Part shown: positions 21,428 to 29,720 of the stretch, one piece after another | How the letters are laid out: every line of letters begins with the position of its first letter | Position numbering within the stretch: the stretch's first letter is position 1 | Assembly (NCBI GenBank): GCA_902780135.1 | Contig: CACZEK010000013.1 | Location: forward strand, 1-46,469 | Source: an uncultured bacterium | GTDB taxonomy: Bacteria > Verrucomicrobiota > Lentisphaeria > Victivallales > UBA1829 | DNA length: 46,469 nt | Direction: 5' to 3' | Notes under the pieces: generated by a model | Databases searched by the model: none | Told to the model about the DNA's origin: nothing | Seen by the model: the letters and a program-made list of their open reading frames with translations, nothing else | Position numbers and translations under genes: made by a program

Positions 21428-22612
21428 TCAGATCGCATCCCAGGCACGGACATTGAATCCATTTCGATTGTACGATTCGTTCCCGCCGTAACACAGCATG
21501 CCTTTCTCGACGCCGGAAAGGGTTCGCCAGTAACTCAGTCCGTCGAACATGCCGCCATTGATCGTCTGCCCGGATTTGATCTCGATGGGGAAGAGGTCTT
21601 CGCCGTTTTCGATTATCAGGTCGATTTCGTGCCCATGGGAGTCCCGCCAGAAATACAGTGGCGGTTCGATGTTGGAATTCATGCAGGTCTTCATGATCTC
21701 GGAAATGACATAGGTCTCGAAAACCGGACCGCGAAGACTGTGCAGTGCGAGCGACTCGGCGTTGCGGATGTTCAGCAGATAGCAGACCAGCCCCGTGTCA
21801 TAGAAGTACAGCTTAGGGCTCTTGATCAGGCGCTTGTTGAAGTTCTTCTGATGCGGTCGGAGCAGGAATACGATATAGCTGGCCTTGAGCAGAGAAAGCC
21901 AGCGCTTTGCTGTTGTGGGGGATACGCCGGAATCGCTTGCGAGCGAATCCAGATTGAGAATCTGCCCGGTACGGCCTGCCGCCAGACGCAGGAACCGTTC
22001 AAACGTTTCCAGGTCGCTGACGTTGACGAGCGACCGAATGTCGCGTTCCAGATAGCTCTGCGTGTATTGGGAAAGCCAGTTAGACGGTTTGATCCTCCTG
22101 TCGTAAATGGGCGGATAACTTCCGCAGAACACTTGATCGAACGGATTTTGTTCGGAAGCTTCCGGGATATCCCAACTGTCGATCTCGAAGATGTCGCGAG
22201 GCGCCAGCCCGGCAAGTTCGCGATGGGACAACGGCAGAAGTTTCATGAGCGAGCATCGACCGGAGAGAGACTGGCTGATCGCCTCCTGAAGGTGGAAGTT
22301 CTGAGAACCTGTCAGAACGAACTGCCCCATCTGGTTCCGCTCATCGGCAAGGACCATGATGTAGCTGAACAGATCCGGCACACGCTGAGCTTCGTCGATG
22401 ATGACCGGCTTCCTGAATTGGGCAAGGAATCCGTTCGGGTCTTCTTTGGCGAACGCTCTCGTATCCGGCTTCTCCAAATTGACGTAGGCGTAGTGCGGGA
22501 ACAGGGAACGACACAGCGTTGTCTTCCCGGACTGTCTTGGTCCGGTGACGGCGACGATGGGGTACTGGGTTGCCGCTTCCCGGACATATGGGCTCAAATG
22601 TCGTTCGATCAT
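21428..22612 (-). CDS. AAA ATPase with DUF4143 C-terminal domain
   Basis: The ATG at 22612 has GGAGGA just upstream and gives 394 residues. Walker A is GPRQSGKTT near residue 25, Walker B is KPVIIDEAQRVPDL, and sensor-like VLTGSQNFHL follows. The C-terminal half matches DUF4143 (KSPKLYFYDTGLVCYLL, then a nuclease-like ...YFWRDSHGHEIDLIIE...IEIKSG). The E-x-D-x12-E-x-K pattern resembles a PD-(D/E)XK fold. Such proteins are widespread and often horizontally spread; their role is unsettled, with links to defence and toxin-antitoxin-like functions suggested. It is monocistronic. Confidence 0.88.
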   Translation of the reverse strand: MIERHLSPYVREAATQYPIVAVTGPRQSGKTTLCRSLFPHYAYVNLEKPDTRAFAKEDPNGFLAQFRKPVIIDEAQRVPDLFSYIMVLADERNQMGQFVLTGSQNFHLQEAISQSLSGRCSLMKLLPLSHRELAGLAPRDIFEIDSWDIPEASEQNPFDQVFCGSYPPIYDRRIKPSNWLSQYTQSYLERDIRSLVNVSDLETFERFLRLAAGRTGQILNLDSLASDSGVSPTTAKRWLSLLKASYIVFLLRPHQKNFNKRLIKSPKLYFYDTGLVCYLLNIRNAESLALHSLRGPVFETYVISEIMKTCMNSNIEPPLYFWRDSHGHEIDLIIENGEDLFPIEIKSGQTINGGMFDGLSYWRTLSGVEKGMLCYGGNESYNRNGFNVRAWDAI

Positions 22613-22641
22613 CGCATTCCTCCAATTGGTTATACTGTGTA

Positions 22642-22669
22642 AATATAACATTAGAAAGTGGAATTGCAA
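22642..22669 (-). promoter_or_regulatory. Promoter of the DUF4143 ATPase gene
   Basis: Minus strand: TTGCAA (22664-22669), 16-base spacer, TATATT (22642-22647). Confidence 0.65.
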
Positions 22670-22762
22670 GCCAATAACGAAAGAAAAACTGCTTTTTCTG
22701 CAACACAAATATCGTGCAAATCCGACATCGAATGTTGGATTTGTAAAAAAACTCCCTCGGCT

Positions 22763-22783
22763 TTTGCGATTGTTTGTCGCAAA
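22763..22783. repeat. Short inverted repeat in the 22613-23047 intergenic stretch
   Basis: TTTGCGA and TCGCAAA are separated by 7 bases, the size of a typical operator dyad. The stretch also holds the ATPase promoter, a small open frame at 22858-22947 and two hairpins near 22957-23037. No larger gene is visible. Confidence 0.4.
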
Positions 22784-22857
22784 TCTCCCGCGACTTTTGC
22801 AAATGTAAGCTCACGACGGGAACAAGTCCCATAACCATTCAACAGAAAGGAAAACCA

Positions 22858-22947
22858 ATGCAAATCCAAAATGTGCCGATCACATCGGTGTTCGCCATCC
22901 GGTGGGGGGTATTCGCGTGGAGGAAAGACGGAAGCCTTCCCCCGTGA
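22858..22947 (+). CDS. Possible 29-residue small protein
   Basis: An ATG preceded by AGAAAGGA at 7-8 bases opens a 30-codon frame: MQIQNVPITSVFAIRWGVFA, then a basic/Gly patch and a Pro-Pro end. It has one moderately hydrophobic centre with Trp residues. No family is recognised. The gene points toward two hairpins that could serve as its terminators. The ribosome-binding site is the main support; it could equally be the front of a decayed gene. Confidence 0.3.
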   Translation: MQIQNVPITSVFAIRWGVFAWRKDGSLPP

Positions 22948-23005
22948 CAGAGAAAAGCGCCGTCGGAACCAATGTCCCGAACGGCGCGAATTCGTTCTCT
23001 TGTTC

Positions 23006-23037
23006 CCGAGCGCGGACTCTTTTCAATCCGCGCTCGG
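23006..23037 (-). terminator. Hairpin after the Gly-rich esterase gene
   Basis: A perfect 11-bp GC-rich stem (23006-23016 with 23027-23037) lies 10 bases past the stop codon at 23048. No T run follows on the minus strand, so it may act as a 3' end stabiliser or with a termination factor. A second hairpin (22957-22963 with 22981-22987) follows. Confidence 0.5.
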
Positions 23038-23047
23038 TGAACTGCGG

Positions 23048-24652
23048 TCACTCGAACATTTTCGGGAGGCCGTTGTAAAGAGTGTTCATGATGGTGGTAT
23101 TGTCATGCCCGCTCTTTTCAGAGATAGCCAGATAAAGGTTGCCGTCTTTGAAGTTATCGCAATACTTGAAGATATCGGGATAGTTCTTCATCGCGTCGAT
23201 CTGGGGAGTCAGGTTCCGGTTTGCCATGTCACTGGTGCTGCCGCAGCCGGAGTAGATCCGGAAATCCGTGGGCTTGTAGCCGGTCTGGGTGAACGTTTCC
23301 GCAAGGTATTTGGCCGCTCCCGCACCTTGGAACTGTCCTGCAATCCAGCTGTCGCCGCTGATTGGGATGTAGCAGCCGATCTGATCGATGCAGTGATCGA
23401 AGACCGCCCACGTCGTGACGCCGCCCAGAGAGAACCCGCCGAAAGCGCGATGCCATTTGGAAGCATGAATCCCTTCCGCAGTGACATCCTTTGCGTAGGT
23501 GTGATACTGCTTTTCCACTGCGGGAATCAGGTCCTTGACGAGTTCGGCGTGAAAATCGAGGGCGTCTACGCTGCCGAGGGTGGGCGTGACAACGATGAGC
23601 GGCTTGATATCTCCCTTGGCGATCATGTTGTCGAACGTGTTTTTGAGCGGAGTATTCTGCCCTTCTCCACGGAAGAAAGTCGATTCATTTCCGCCCGCGC
23701 CATGCATCAGATACAGGATGTTGTATTGGGTCTTGGCATCTTTCTCGTCGTAGCCGGCGGGAAGATAGACGAGGCAGGTCTTTTCGGTTTCGGCGCTGCC
23801 TTCGGTCTTATGGTTGCGCGTCTTGTACTTGAAGGACACGATCTTGCCGGCTTTCTCGTTGGGTCTGGTATATTCCTGCGGCATATCCTTGAACTTATTG
23901 TCCGGGAACTCGGTCCGGGTGGAGGCGATGGACTCCATCTTTTCTCTCTTTTCGGCCTTCACTTCGCGCGGCTGGCCGCCGCCCATGCCGCCCATACGGG
24001 GCATACCGCCCTGACCGCCGCCGAAGCCGCCCATACGGGGCATGCCGCCCTGACCGCCGCCGAAGCCGCCCATACGAGGCATGCCGCCCTGACCGCCAGG
24101 AGCAGCTCCACCAGGTGCACCACCGCCAAAACCACCGAAGCCGCCCATGCCACCAGCGGGAGCGCCACCGCCAGGAGCCGCGCCACCGGGAGCGCCGCCG
24201 CCGAAACCGGGGAAACCACCCATGCCACCAGCGGGAGCGCCACCGGCACCAGCGCCGGGAGCGCCGCCGCCGAAGCCGCCGAAGCCACCGAAACCACCCA
24301 TGCCACCAGCGGGAGCACCACCGGCAGGAGCCGCGCCACCAGGAGCGCCACCGCCGAAGCCACCAGCGGGAGCACCACCGGCACCAGCGCCGGGAGCACC
24401 GCCGCCGAAACCGCCCATGCCGCCGGGCATGCCGCCGCCCATACCGCCGCCGAAGCCGCCCATACCGCCGGGCATGCCGCCGCCCATACCGCCGCCGAAG
24501 CCGCCGAAGCCGCCCATTGCGGGTGCGCCACCGGGAGTAGCGCCGGCGGGAGCGCCGCCAGCCGGAGCCTGTGCGGAGAGTGAAGTTGCGAGGAAGATGA
24601 CCCCTGCAAGAATCGAGCAGGACATCACGGTCGATTGCACATAACGATTCAT
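23048..24652 (-). CDS. Secreted Gly-rich esterase (esterase D / feruloyl-esterase-like), paralog of the gene at 1-1281
   Basis: The ATG at 24652 has GGAG 8 bases upstream and gives 534 residues. A signal peptide (SCSILAGVIFLATSLSAQA) is followed by ~230 residues of Gly/Ala/Met/Pro/Phe repeats such as GGFGGGMGGGMPGGMGG and GGAPGAGAGGAPAGG. The C-terminal hydrolase domain has LMHGAGGNES, GFSLGG (nucleophile Ser), GDSW and SGHDN. It aligns with the first gene of the window almost residue for residue (LPAGYDEKDAKTQYNILYLM), so the pair arose by duplication. Likely exported; the repeat may tether it to the cell surface or a glycan matrix. Substrate unknown. Confidence 0.88.
   Translation of the reverse strand: MNRYVQSTVMSCSILAGVIFLATSLSAQAPAGGAPAGATPGGAPAMGGFGGFGGGMGGGMPGGMGGFGGGMGGGMPGGMGGFGGGAPGAGAGGAPAGGFGGGAPGGAAPAGGAPAGGMGGFGGFGGFGGGAPGAGAGGAPAGGMGGFPGFGGGAPGGAAPGGGAPAGGMGGFGGFGGGAPGGAAPGGQGGMPRMGGFGGGQGGMPRMGGFGGGQGGMPRMGGMGGGQPREVKAEKREKMESIASTRTEFPDNKFKDMPQEYTRPNEKAGKIVSFKYKTRNHKTEGSAETEKTCLVYLPAGYDEKDAKTQYNILYLMHGAGGNESTFFRGEGQNTPLKNTFDNMIAKGDIKPLIVVTPTLGSVDALDFHAELVKDLIPAVEKQYHTYAKDVTAEGIHASKWHRAFGGFSLGGVTTWAVFDHCIDQIGCYIPISGDSWIAGQFQGAGAAKYLAETFTQTGYKPTDFRIYSGCGSTSDMANRNLTPQIDAMKNYPDIFKYCDNFKDGNLYLAISEKSGHDNTTIMNTLYNGLPKMFE
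23967..24560 (-). repeat. Gly/Ala/Pro/Met-coding low-complexity repeat
   Basis: About 600 bases of imperfect repeats with GGC/GGT/GCN codons and PxGG units encode the linker of the esterase. Unit length varies, and synonymous drift between copies shows it is an older array than the 33-bp array in the GH2 gene. Confidence 0.85.
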
Positions 24653-24718
24653 GAGAACTCCATTATGTTTTGAGGTTAAGGGGAAAGAAAAACGAGTTAT
24701 GAACATTGCTTGCAGATG

Positions 24719-24747
24719 AACATACACCCGCGCGAGCGAAAAAGCAA
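24719..24747 (-). promoter_or_regulatory. Candidate promoter of the Gly-rich esterase gene
   Basis: Minus strand: TTGCTT (24742-24747), 17-base spacer, TATGTT (24719-24724). The -35 box overlaps the terminator stem of the upstream gene. Confidence 0.45.
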
Positions 24748-24786
24748 GCCGGAAGAGAATCTTTTTGCGGATTTCTTCCGGCTTGC
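24739..24786 (-). terminator. Intrinsic terminator of the small anchored-protein gene
   Basis: A perfect 13-bp stem (24744-24756 with 24774-24786) is followed on the minus strand by five T (24739-24743). Confidence 0.85.
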
Positions 24787-24868
24787 GTTTTGCGAACTCA
24801 CTCCGCGATTCGGAACTTGCCCTTGACGTCGCTCTTCGTGACAGGCTCGGTTCACCTTTTTCCGTTCA

Positions 24869-25495
24869 TTATTGCAGAACGTACAGGAGATTTCTGTTCA
24901 GGTTGCGGATGGACTGGTAGATCCCGCCGATCGTCTGGCGTTCCTCGTCCGTCATGTCGGGGGCGACCTCCTGTTCGATGGCGTCGATATTGTCGAGCGC
25001 AGTCATGGCGTTCGCGACGGCATCGGCGCGCTGCTGATCGTCAAGCTCGGCGACGAGCGGTGCGGCGTTGGCTCCGATGGCGTCGACGATGGTGCTCACG
25101 AAAGCAAGGGCAAACCTGGTCTGCTCCCGCTCTTCCGGAGACTGCTCACGGTAGGTGTCGAGCGCCTGCCAGGCGGATTCGACGGCCTCCGCCGGGGTCT
25201 GTTCGTAGATCTCCTTCTCTTCGGGATCTGCGGCCGCAACGGCGTCCTTCTTCGTCCGCGTCACGCCGGAGAACTGAGCGCCGATGTCGACTTTGCGGCG
25301 GACTTTGGGGCCGTGCCGACGTTCGGGCGCGGGTTCCGCCTCTTCGGGTTCCGATTCCGTGACGGGTTGTTCCACGACCGCGACCGGGGTCGGCGCGATG
25401 CTGTCTATGTGTTTCTTCAGCAGCGCAAAACTCCCGACGACAAGAGCGGCGGCAAGAAAGAGCGCGACAGGCAAGAGAAAGGTTTTTTTGTCCAT
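24869..25495 (-). CDS. Small membrane-anchored protein, unknown
   Basis: 208 residues with SD AGAAGGA before the ATG. An N-terminal helix (FLLPVALFLAAALVVGSFALL) is followed by a Pro/Glu-rich linker, a basic patch (RRHGPKVRRKVD) and a helical acidic C-terminal domain (~85-208) rich in Ala, Asp and Glu. The domain has no motif I recognise. It is flanked by its own terminator. It probably faces the periplasm, with a single anchor. Confidence 0.7.
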   Translation of the reverse strand: MDKKTFLLPVALFLAAALVVGSFALLKKHIDSIAPTPVAVVEQPVTESEPEEAEPAPERRHGPKVRRKVDIGAQFSGVTRTKKDAVAAADPEEKEIYEQTPAEAVESAWQALDTYREQSPEEREQTRFALAFVSTIVDAIGANAAPLVAELDDQQRADAVANAMTALDNIDAIEQEVAPDMTDEERQTIGGIYQSIRNLNRNLLYVLQ

Positions 25496-25720
25496 TTTGA
25501 ATATCCTTCTGTGTTTTTTTGATGTGATTTGATGCGATATGTTTTAGCATTTGACAGATTTTTCCGCAAAAAGTTCGATCGACATCGGATTTTTCTTCGG
25601 GGAAGGAGTGCGTTTCATTGCCTTTCGCGGATGTGAGCGCTGTAGAAACAGACTGAGGCTCTCCGCCAAAACATTCAGCTCCCGACCCCATCTCCGGCTT
25701 CGATCAGGGGCCGGGCGAAG

Positions 25721-26617
25721 TCATTTCTGAAGCTGATCCTGCAACCGGGAGAGAAACAGTTCGGCGGCGGCGGAGAACACCTGGTATTTCTTCCAGACCA
25801 CGTCCAGTCCGGATTCCAGCCGCGGTTCAAGCGGGCGGAACACCAGATCGCTGTTTGTAGAAACGTTCAGAAGTTTGTCCAAAGTGACCGCCACACCGAG
25901 ACCGCTTTTGACCAGGATTGCTCCATTGTAGATCAGATTGTAGGTGGCGACGATATTCAACTTTTTGTAGTTGTCCGCAAACCAGTCGATGCACGGATTT
26001 TTCACGGGGCTGCTTTGCGCCACCTGACGGGAAAAAATGAGCGGATAGTCCAGCAGATCGTCTTTCGTAATCCTTTTTTTCTTCGCGAGGGGACAATCCC
26101 GCCTCATCGCGACACCCCATACATCCTTTTCCGGCAGGTTCAGGGCATTGTATTTCGCGATATCCACAGGCTGGATCAGGATGCCGAAATCAAGCATTCC
26201 TTTGTCGAGACGGTCCATGACATCCTCGGCGTTGCCGCTGTAAATGTGAAAATGCACGTCGGGATAATCCCTGCCGATCTCACGGATGACCGCAGCGATC
26301 CGGTTCATGGCGTCGGTTTCTCCGCTCCCGATATAAACGTCTCCGGCGATGTTTTCCCCCATGGAACTGAATTCCGATTCGGTCTTGCCGACGAGTTCAA
26401 GAATCTCGCTTGCACGTTTGCGCAGAAGGATTCCTTCCGGCGTCAGGACCACATGATGGGCTCCGCGCACAAAAAGCTTCTGCCCGAGCTCATCCTCCAA
26501 ATCCATCAGCTGGCGCGACAAAGTCGGCTGGGTCACATGCAAAGATTGTGCGGCGGCGGTAATGGACCCTTCACGCGCAACCGCGAGAAAATAACGCAGG
26601 ACTCGTGTTTCCAACAT
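25721..26617 (-). CDS. LysR-type transcriptional regulator
   Basis: The ATG at 26617 has AAGGAG 9-10 bases upstream and gives 298 residues. The N-terminal winged HTH is clear (YFLAVAREGSITAAAQSLHV, TQPTLSRQLMDLEDELGQKL), followed by the usual linker helix and a periplasmic-binding-like effector domain (SGNAEDVMDRLDKGMLDFGI). It diverges from the hydrolase/flavoprotein genes and has a T-N11-A site in the gap, so it likely controls them and itself. A decayed copy of its last ~20 codons lies at 9144-9239. The effector is unknown. Confidence 0.93.
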   Translation of the reverse strand: MLETRVLRYFLAVAREGSITAAAQSLHVTQPTLSRQLMDLEDELGQKLFVRGAHHVVLTPEGILLRKRASEILELVGKTESEFSSMGENIAGDVYIGSGETDAMNRIAAVIREIGRDYPDVHFHIYSGNAEDVMDRLDKGMLDFGILIQPVDIAKYNALNLPEKDVWGVAMRRDCPLAKKKRITKDDLLDYPLIFSRQVAQSSPVKNPCIDWFADNYKKLNIVATYNLIYNGAILVKSGLGVAVTLDKLLNVSTNSDLVFRPLEPRLESGLDVVWKKYQVFSAAAELFLSRLQDQLQK

Positions 26618-26646
26618 AATCAGTTCACTCCTTCCGTGTTTCGAGT

Positions 26647-26678
26647 AATATAGCACATGTTCTATGCTTTTCAAGCAT
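26647..26678 (-). promoter_or_regulatory. lysR promoter with overlapping T-N11-A operator
   Basis: Minus strand: TTGAAA (26669-26674), 16-base spacer, TATATT (26647-26652). The perfect dyad ATGCTT-TTC-AAGCAT (26664-26678) contains T-N11-A (26665, 26677), the LysR recognition pattern, and covers the -35 box, which suggests autorepression. Confidence 0.65.
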
Positions 26679-26701
26679 GGAGTGATATAAATTATAAGTA
26701 T

Positions 26702-26730
26702 TTGCTAATCTGTCGGACGGCATGTATATT
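26702..26730 (+). promoter_or_regulatory. Promoter of the hydrolase/flavoprotein operon
   Basis: TTGCTA (26702-26707), 17-base spacer, TATATT (26725-26730). The LysR dyad is centred about 31 bases before the -35 box, a normal activator position. Confidence 0.65.
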
Positions 26731-26759
26731 AGTTGCAGACCGCAATGGAGAACCTGAAA

Positions 26760-28079
26760 ATGGACGAAACAAACAAAGAATTCCTGATGCGCCGGAATCT
26801 GACGGACGCCGGATTTCCCGAATCGGAGATAGCGAGAATCATCTCCCTGCTCGAAGAAGGACGGGAAACCGCTGTACATCGGATTTTAGCACAACATCGT
26901 TCAGATTTACTAAACACGGTTCATGAGAATCAGAAACGGATTGATTGTCTGGATTATCTGGTTTATGACATGAACAGCACCCCAAAGCCGGGTCGTCCGG
27001 CGAAAGGAAAACTCAACATGAAGAAAATCATCCCGACCGCCCTCGCCATGCTCTGCCTGCTCGGAACCGCGTGCAGCACAACAACTGAAATGGAGAAAAC
27101 AAACATGAACGGCATCTCGCAGGACACCCGCGTCTTCCAAATCAATCCCGACATCAAAGCTCACGACGTCCAGTTCAAAAACCGTTTCGGCATCACGCTC
27201 GCCGGACATCTCTATTTGCCGAAAGACTTCGATTCCGCTAAGAAATATCCTGCCATAGCCCTTAGCGGTCCGTTCGGCGCGGTGAAGGAACAGTCTTCCG
27301 GTCTTTATGCACAGGAGCTCGCTGCTCGTGGATTCGTGACCGTGGCGTTCGATCCGTCGTTCACTGGCGAAAGCAGCGGAGAACCTCGCAATGTTGCTTC
27401 TCCCGATCTCAACACGGAAGACTTCAGCGCAGCCGTCGATTATCTTGTCACTCGGGATTTCATTGATCCCGAACGCGTCGGCATCCTCGGCATCTGCGGT
27501 TGGGGTGGCATGGCGATCAACGCCGCATCTGCCGATCCACGCATCAAGGCGACTGTGGCTTCCACTATGTACGATATGACTCGCGTAATCGCCAACGGTT
27601 ACGACGATAAAGAAGACAGCACCGAAAAGCGGGATGAGAAACGTGCCTCTCTCGCAGCTCAGAGGACAAAGGATTTCAAGCAGGGATTCTACGACCATGC
27701 GCCGTTCAACCTCAAACCCGAAGAACTGACCGATGACACGCCTCAGTTTCTCAAGGATTACACGATGTACTACATGACGGAACGCGGATTCCATCCCCGT
27801 TCGATCAACTCGGCGATTGGCTGGAATATGACATCGGCAATTCCTTTCCTGAATACCAAGCTCCTTGCCTATGCGGGCGAAATCAAGACCCCGGTTCTGC
27901 TCGTTCACGGCGAAAAAGCCCACAGCCGGTATTTCAGTGAAGGAGCATTCCAGAAGCTTAAAGGTGACAACAAGAAACTGCTGATCGTTCCCGGCGCGAA
28001 TCATACCGACCTCTACGACCGGATCGACATCATTCCGTTCGACAAGATCACCGAGTTCTATCAAAAGAACCTGAAATGA
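26760..28079 (+). CDS. In-frame fusion of a small helical protein and a lipoprotein alpha/beta-hydrolase
   Basis: From the ATG at 26760 (GGAG 9 bases upstream) the frame runs 439 residues. Residues 1-~75 are a small soluble helical protein (SEIARIISLLEEGRETAVHR, QKRIDCLDYLVY) resembling short stand-alone proteins found beside flavodoxin genes. No stop separates it from a lipoprotein signal, KKIIPTALAMLCLLGTACS, and an alpha/beta-hydrolase domain with a Cys nucleophile elbow (GICGWGG, as in dienelactone-hydrolase-like enzymes), VHGEKAHSRY and GANHTDLYD (likely His). The hydrolase also has its own ribosome-binding site and ATG at 27018 (353 residues). Most likely both translation products exist, with only the shorter exported. 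Confidence 0.75.
   Translation: MDETNKEFLMRRNLTDAGFPESEIARIISLLEEGRETAVHRILAQHRSDLLNTVHENQKRIDCLDYLVYDMNSTPKPGRPAKGKLNMKKIIPTALAMLCLLGTACSTTTEMEKTNMNGISQDTRVFQINPDIKAHDVQFKNRFGITLAGHLYLPKDFDSAKKYPAIALSGPFGAVKEQSSGLYAQELAARGFVTVAFDPSFTGESSGEPRNVASPDLNTEDFSAAVDYLVTRDFIDPERVGILGICGWGGMAINAASADPRIKATVASTMYDMTRVIANGYDDKEDSTEKRDEKRASLAAQRTKDFKQGFYDHAPFNLKPEELTDDTPQFLKDYTMYYMTERGFHPRSINSAIGWNMTSAIPFLNTKLLAYAGEIKTPVLLVHGEKAHSRYFSEGAFQKLKGDNKKLLIVPGANHTDLYDRIDIIPFDKITEFYQKNLK
27003..27020 (+). promoter_or_regulatory. Internal ribosome-binding site and start of the hydrolase lipoprotein
   Basis: AAAGGAAAA lies just before the ATG at 27018, which begins a complete lipoprotein signal peptide. This start decides the mature enzyme. 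Confidence 0.7.
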
Positions 28080-28102
28080 TTCGAAAAGGAGACTTGTTCA
28101 AT

Positions 28103-28648
28103 ATGAAAAAAGTCCTTATCATCTCCGCCTCGCCCCGCAAGGAAGGCAACTCCGATATCCTCTGCGACGAATTCGCCCGCGGAGCCCGCGAGGCAGGTCA
28201 TGCCGTGGAGAAAATCCGTCTGGCGGAAAAGAATATCGGTTACTGCCAGGGGTGCTACGCCTGCCAGAAGCTGAAAAAATGCGTCAAAAACGACGATGCC
28301 AACGAACTCGTGGAGAAAATGCTCTCCGCGGACGTGATCGTGCTGGCGACTCCGGTGTATTTCTACTCCATGGACGCCCAGCTCAAAGCGCTGATCGACC
28401 GTTCCGTATCCCGCTGGGATGATTTCGGCAAGTTCTCCGGCACCGAGTTCTGGCTGGTCGCCACGATGGCGGACACGAACCGGGATATGATGTCGGCGAC
28501 GCTGGAAGGCATCCGCGGATTCATGCGCGACTGCATGGAGGGCTCCGTCGAACGCGGCGTCCTGCTCGGATGCGGCGCATACGAGAAGGGCGAAGTCCGC
28601 GATCTCCCGGTGTTCCGGGAAGCGTATGAAGCCGGATTGTCCTGCTGA
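28103..28648 (+). CDS. NADPH-dependent FMN reductase / iron-sulfur-flavoprotein-like oxidoreductase
   Basis: The ATG at 28103 follows AAAGGAG by ~10 bases and gives 181 residues. The flavodoxin-like fold opens with the FMN phosphate loop SASPRKEGNSD. A CQGCYACQK..KC cluster near residue 50 is typical of the multimeric flavodoxin WrbA-like / iron-sulfur flavoprotein family, and ATPVYFYSMDAQLKALIDR completes the FMN site. It is likely a cytoplasmic NAD(P)H:quinone or small-molecule reductase. It belongs to the LysR-controlled operon, 23 bases after the hydrolase. Confidence 0.88.
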   Translation: MKKVLIISASPRKEGNSDILCDEFARGAREAGHAVEKIRLAEKNIGYCQGCYACQKLKKCVKNDDANELVEKMLSADVIVLATPVYFYSMDAQLKALIDRSVSRWDDFGKFSGTEFWLVATMADTNRDMMSATLEGIRGFMRDCMEGSVERGVLLGCGAYEKGEVRDLPVFREAYEAGLSC

Positions 28649-28681
28649 ACAGTTCAAAAATATCTTGAAAGGAACCCCATT

Positions 28682-29317
28682 ATGCGCAAAATCTCACTGA
28701 CCGGAGCCGCCGCCGGACTCATCCTCGCTTTTGCCGGATGCTCCGCCGAAACCTCCTCCGCTTCCGCCGATGCGGCTGCCATACCCGAAGGCAAAGCCAT
28801 CGTCGTCTATTTCTCCCATACCGGCGAAAATTATTCGGTCGGCGTGATAACGGAGGGAAACACCGCCAAAGTCGCGAAAGTCATTGCCGCGAAGACCGGA
28901 GCTGACATTTTCGAGATCAAGGAGGCGAAACCATATCCGCATTCCTATGATGAATGCATCGACGTCGCGAAAAAAGAACTCCGCGACAAGGCACGACCGG
29001 AGATCGCCGGGACTCTGCCGGACCTCACCGGATACCAGGTCGTCTACCTCGGTTATCCGAACTGGTGGGGCGATTGTCCGATGATCGTCTATTCCTTCCT
29101 CGAAAAGTCGTCCGTTGAAGGAAAAACGATCCTGCCGTTCTGTACGCACGAAGGTTCCGGCCTCGGTTCCACCGCAAAGAACCTCCGGAAGGCATTTCCC
29201 GGCGCGAAGGTCGAACAGAACGGCCTGAGTCTGCGCGGCGCAACCGCCCAGAGAGACGCAGCCGCCACGGAACAGGCCGTTGACAAATGGCTGAAGCAAC
29301 TCGGTGCGGCGAAATGA
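28682..29317 (+). CDS. Flavodoxin-domain lipoprotein
   Basis: 211 residues with SD AAAGGA. The N-terminus is a lipoprotein signal (GLILAFAGCS). After a Ser/Ala linker comes a flavodoxin fold: VVYFSHTGENYSVG, GNTAKVAKVIAAKTGAD, YLGYPNWWGDCPM and TILPFCTHEGSG. An exported flavodoxin of this type is common in anaerobes beside an alpha/beta-hydrolase and an FMN reductase, and may serve periplasmic redox repair. It is the last gene of the LysR-controlled operon. Confidence 0.88.
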   Translation: MRKISLTGAAAGLILAFAGCSAETSSASADAAAIPEGKAIVVYFSHTGENYSVGVITEGNTAKVAKVIAAKTGADIFEIKEAKPYPHSYDECIDVAKKELRDKARPEIAGTLPDLTGYQVVYLGYPNWWGDCPMIVYSFLEKSSVEGKTILPFCTHEGSGLGSTAKNLRKAFPGAKVEQNGLSLRGATAQRDAAATEQAVDKWLKQLGAAK

Positions 29318-29720
29318 AACTCTGATTCTTTGCGCCATGCCTGCTGCGGCTGTCATCCTTCCTGCCGCCCTTTCACGGAATCGAACTCAGAAGGCCCATT
29401 GGAAGCAAAAAAAATGCCTTCTGACCGATTCGCGCGGAACGATTGGATTTCGCAGGCATCCCGCCGACCGGGAAAAGCCCTTGCGACACGATATTTACTT
29501 GCTTCGGTGTATTGGGTTGCCTGGTATGCTTCGTATACGCCGACCACCTTGCGGCATTTGATTTTTGGGGGTTGGACGTGTATATTAAACCTGTTCACGG
29601 ACTTTTTCAAGTCGCAATTTCGCTGCGCATCGGTCAAAAAGTCTTTTCGGGATAGATTGAAATCCATTTTTCCCGGAACATGGAAAGGTCGGCATTCTGA
29701 AATTCAGAGGGATGTAACAA
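29318..29720 (+). other. Intergenic stretch before cysK with hairpin and promoter
   Basis: A 9-bp inverted repeat (29387-29395 with 29416-29424) has an A-rich loop but no T run, so it is not a classic terminator. A promoter, TTGATT (29558-29563) and TATATT (29581-29586) with 17-base spacing, lies 135 bases before cysK and leaves a long leader. I see no known riboswitch in the leader. Confidence 0.5.

Noticed and set aside
23967..24560. Regularly spaced repeats that look like a CRISPR or minisatellite array
   Set aside because: Units are variable in length, in frame and encode a Gly/Pro-rich linker; there are no unique spacers and no cas genes.
22871..24583. A plus-strand frame with Ala/His/Thr repeats opposite the Gly-rich esterase
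   Set aside because: The repeats are the complement of Gly codons; no start signal or domain supports it.
29387..29424. Inverted repeat after the flavodoxin gene as an intrinsic terminator
   Set aside because: The A run lies in the loop and no T run follows the stem on either strand.
29590..29720. A riboswitch or T-box in the cysK leader
   Set aside because: I could not find a conserved core such as a SAM-box or T-box motif by eye.
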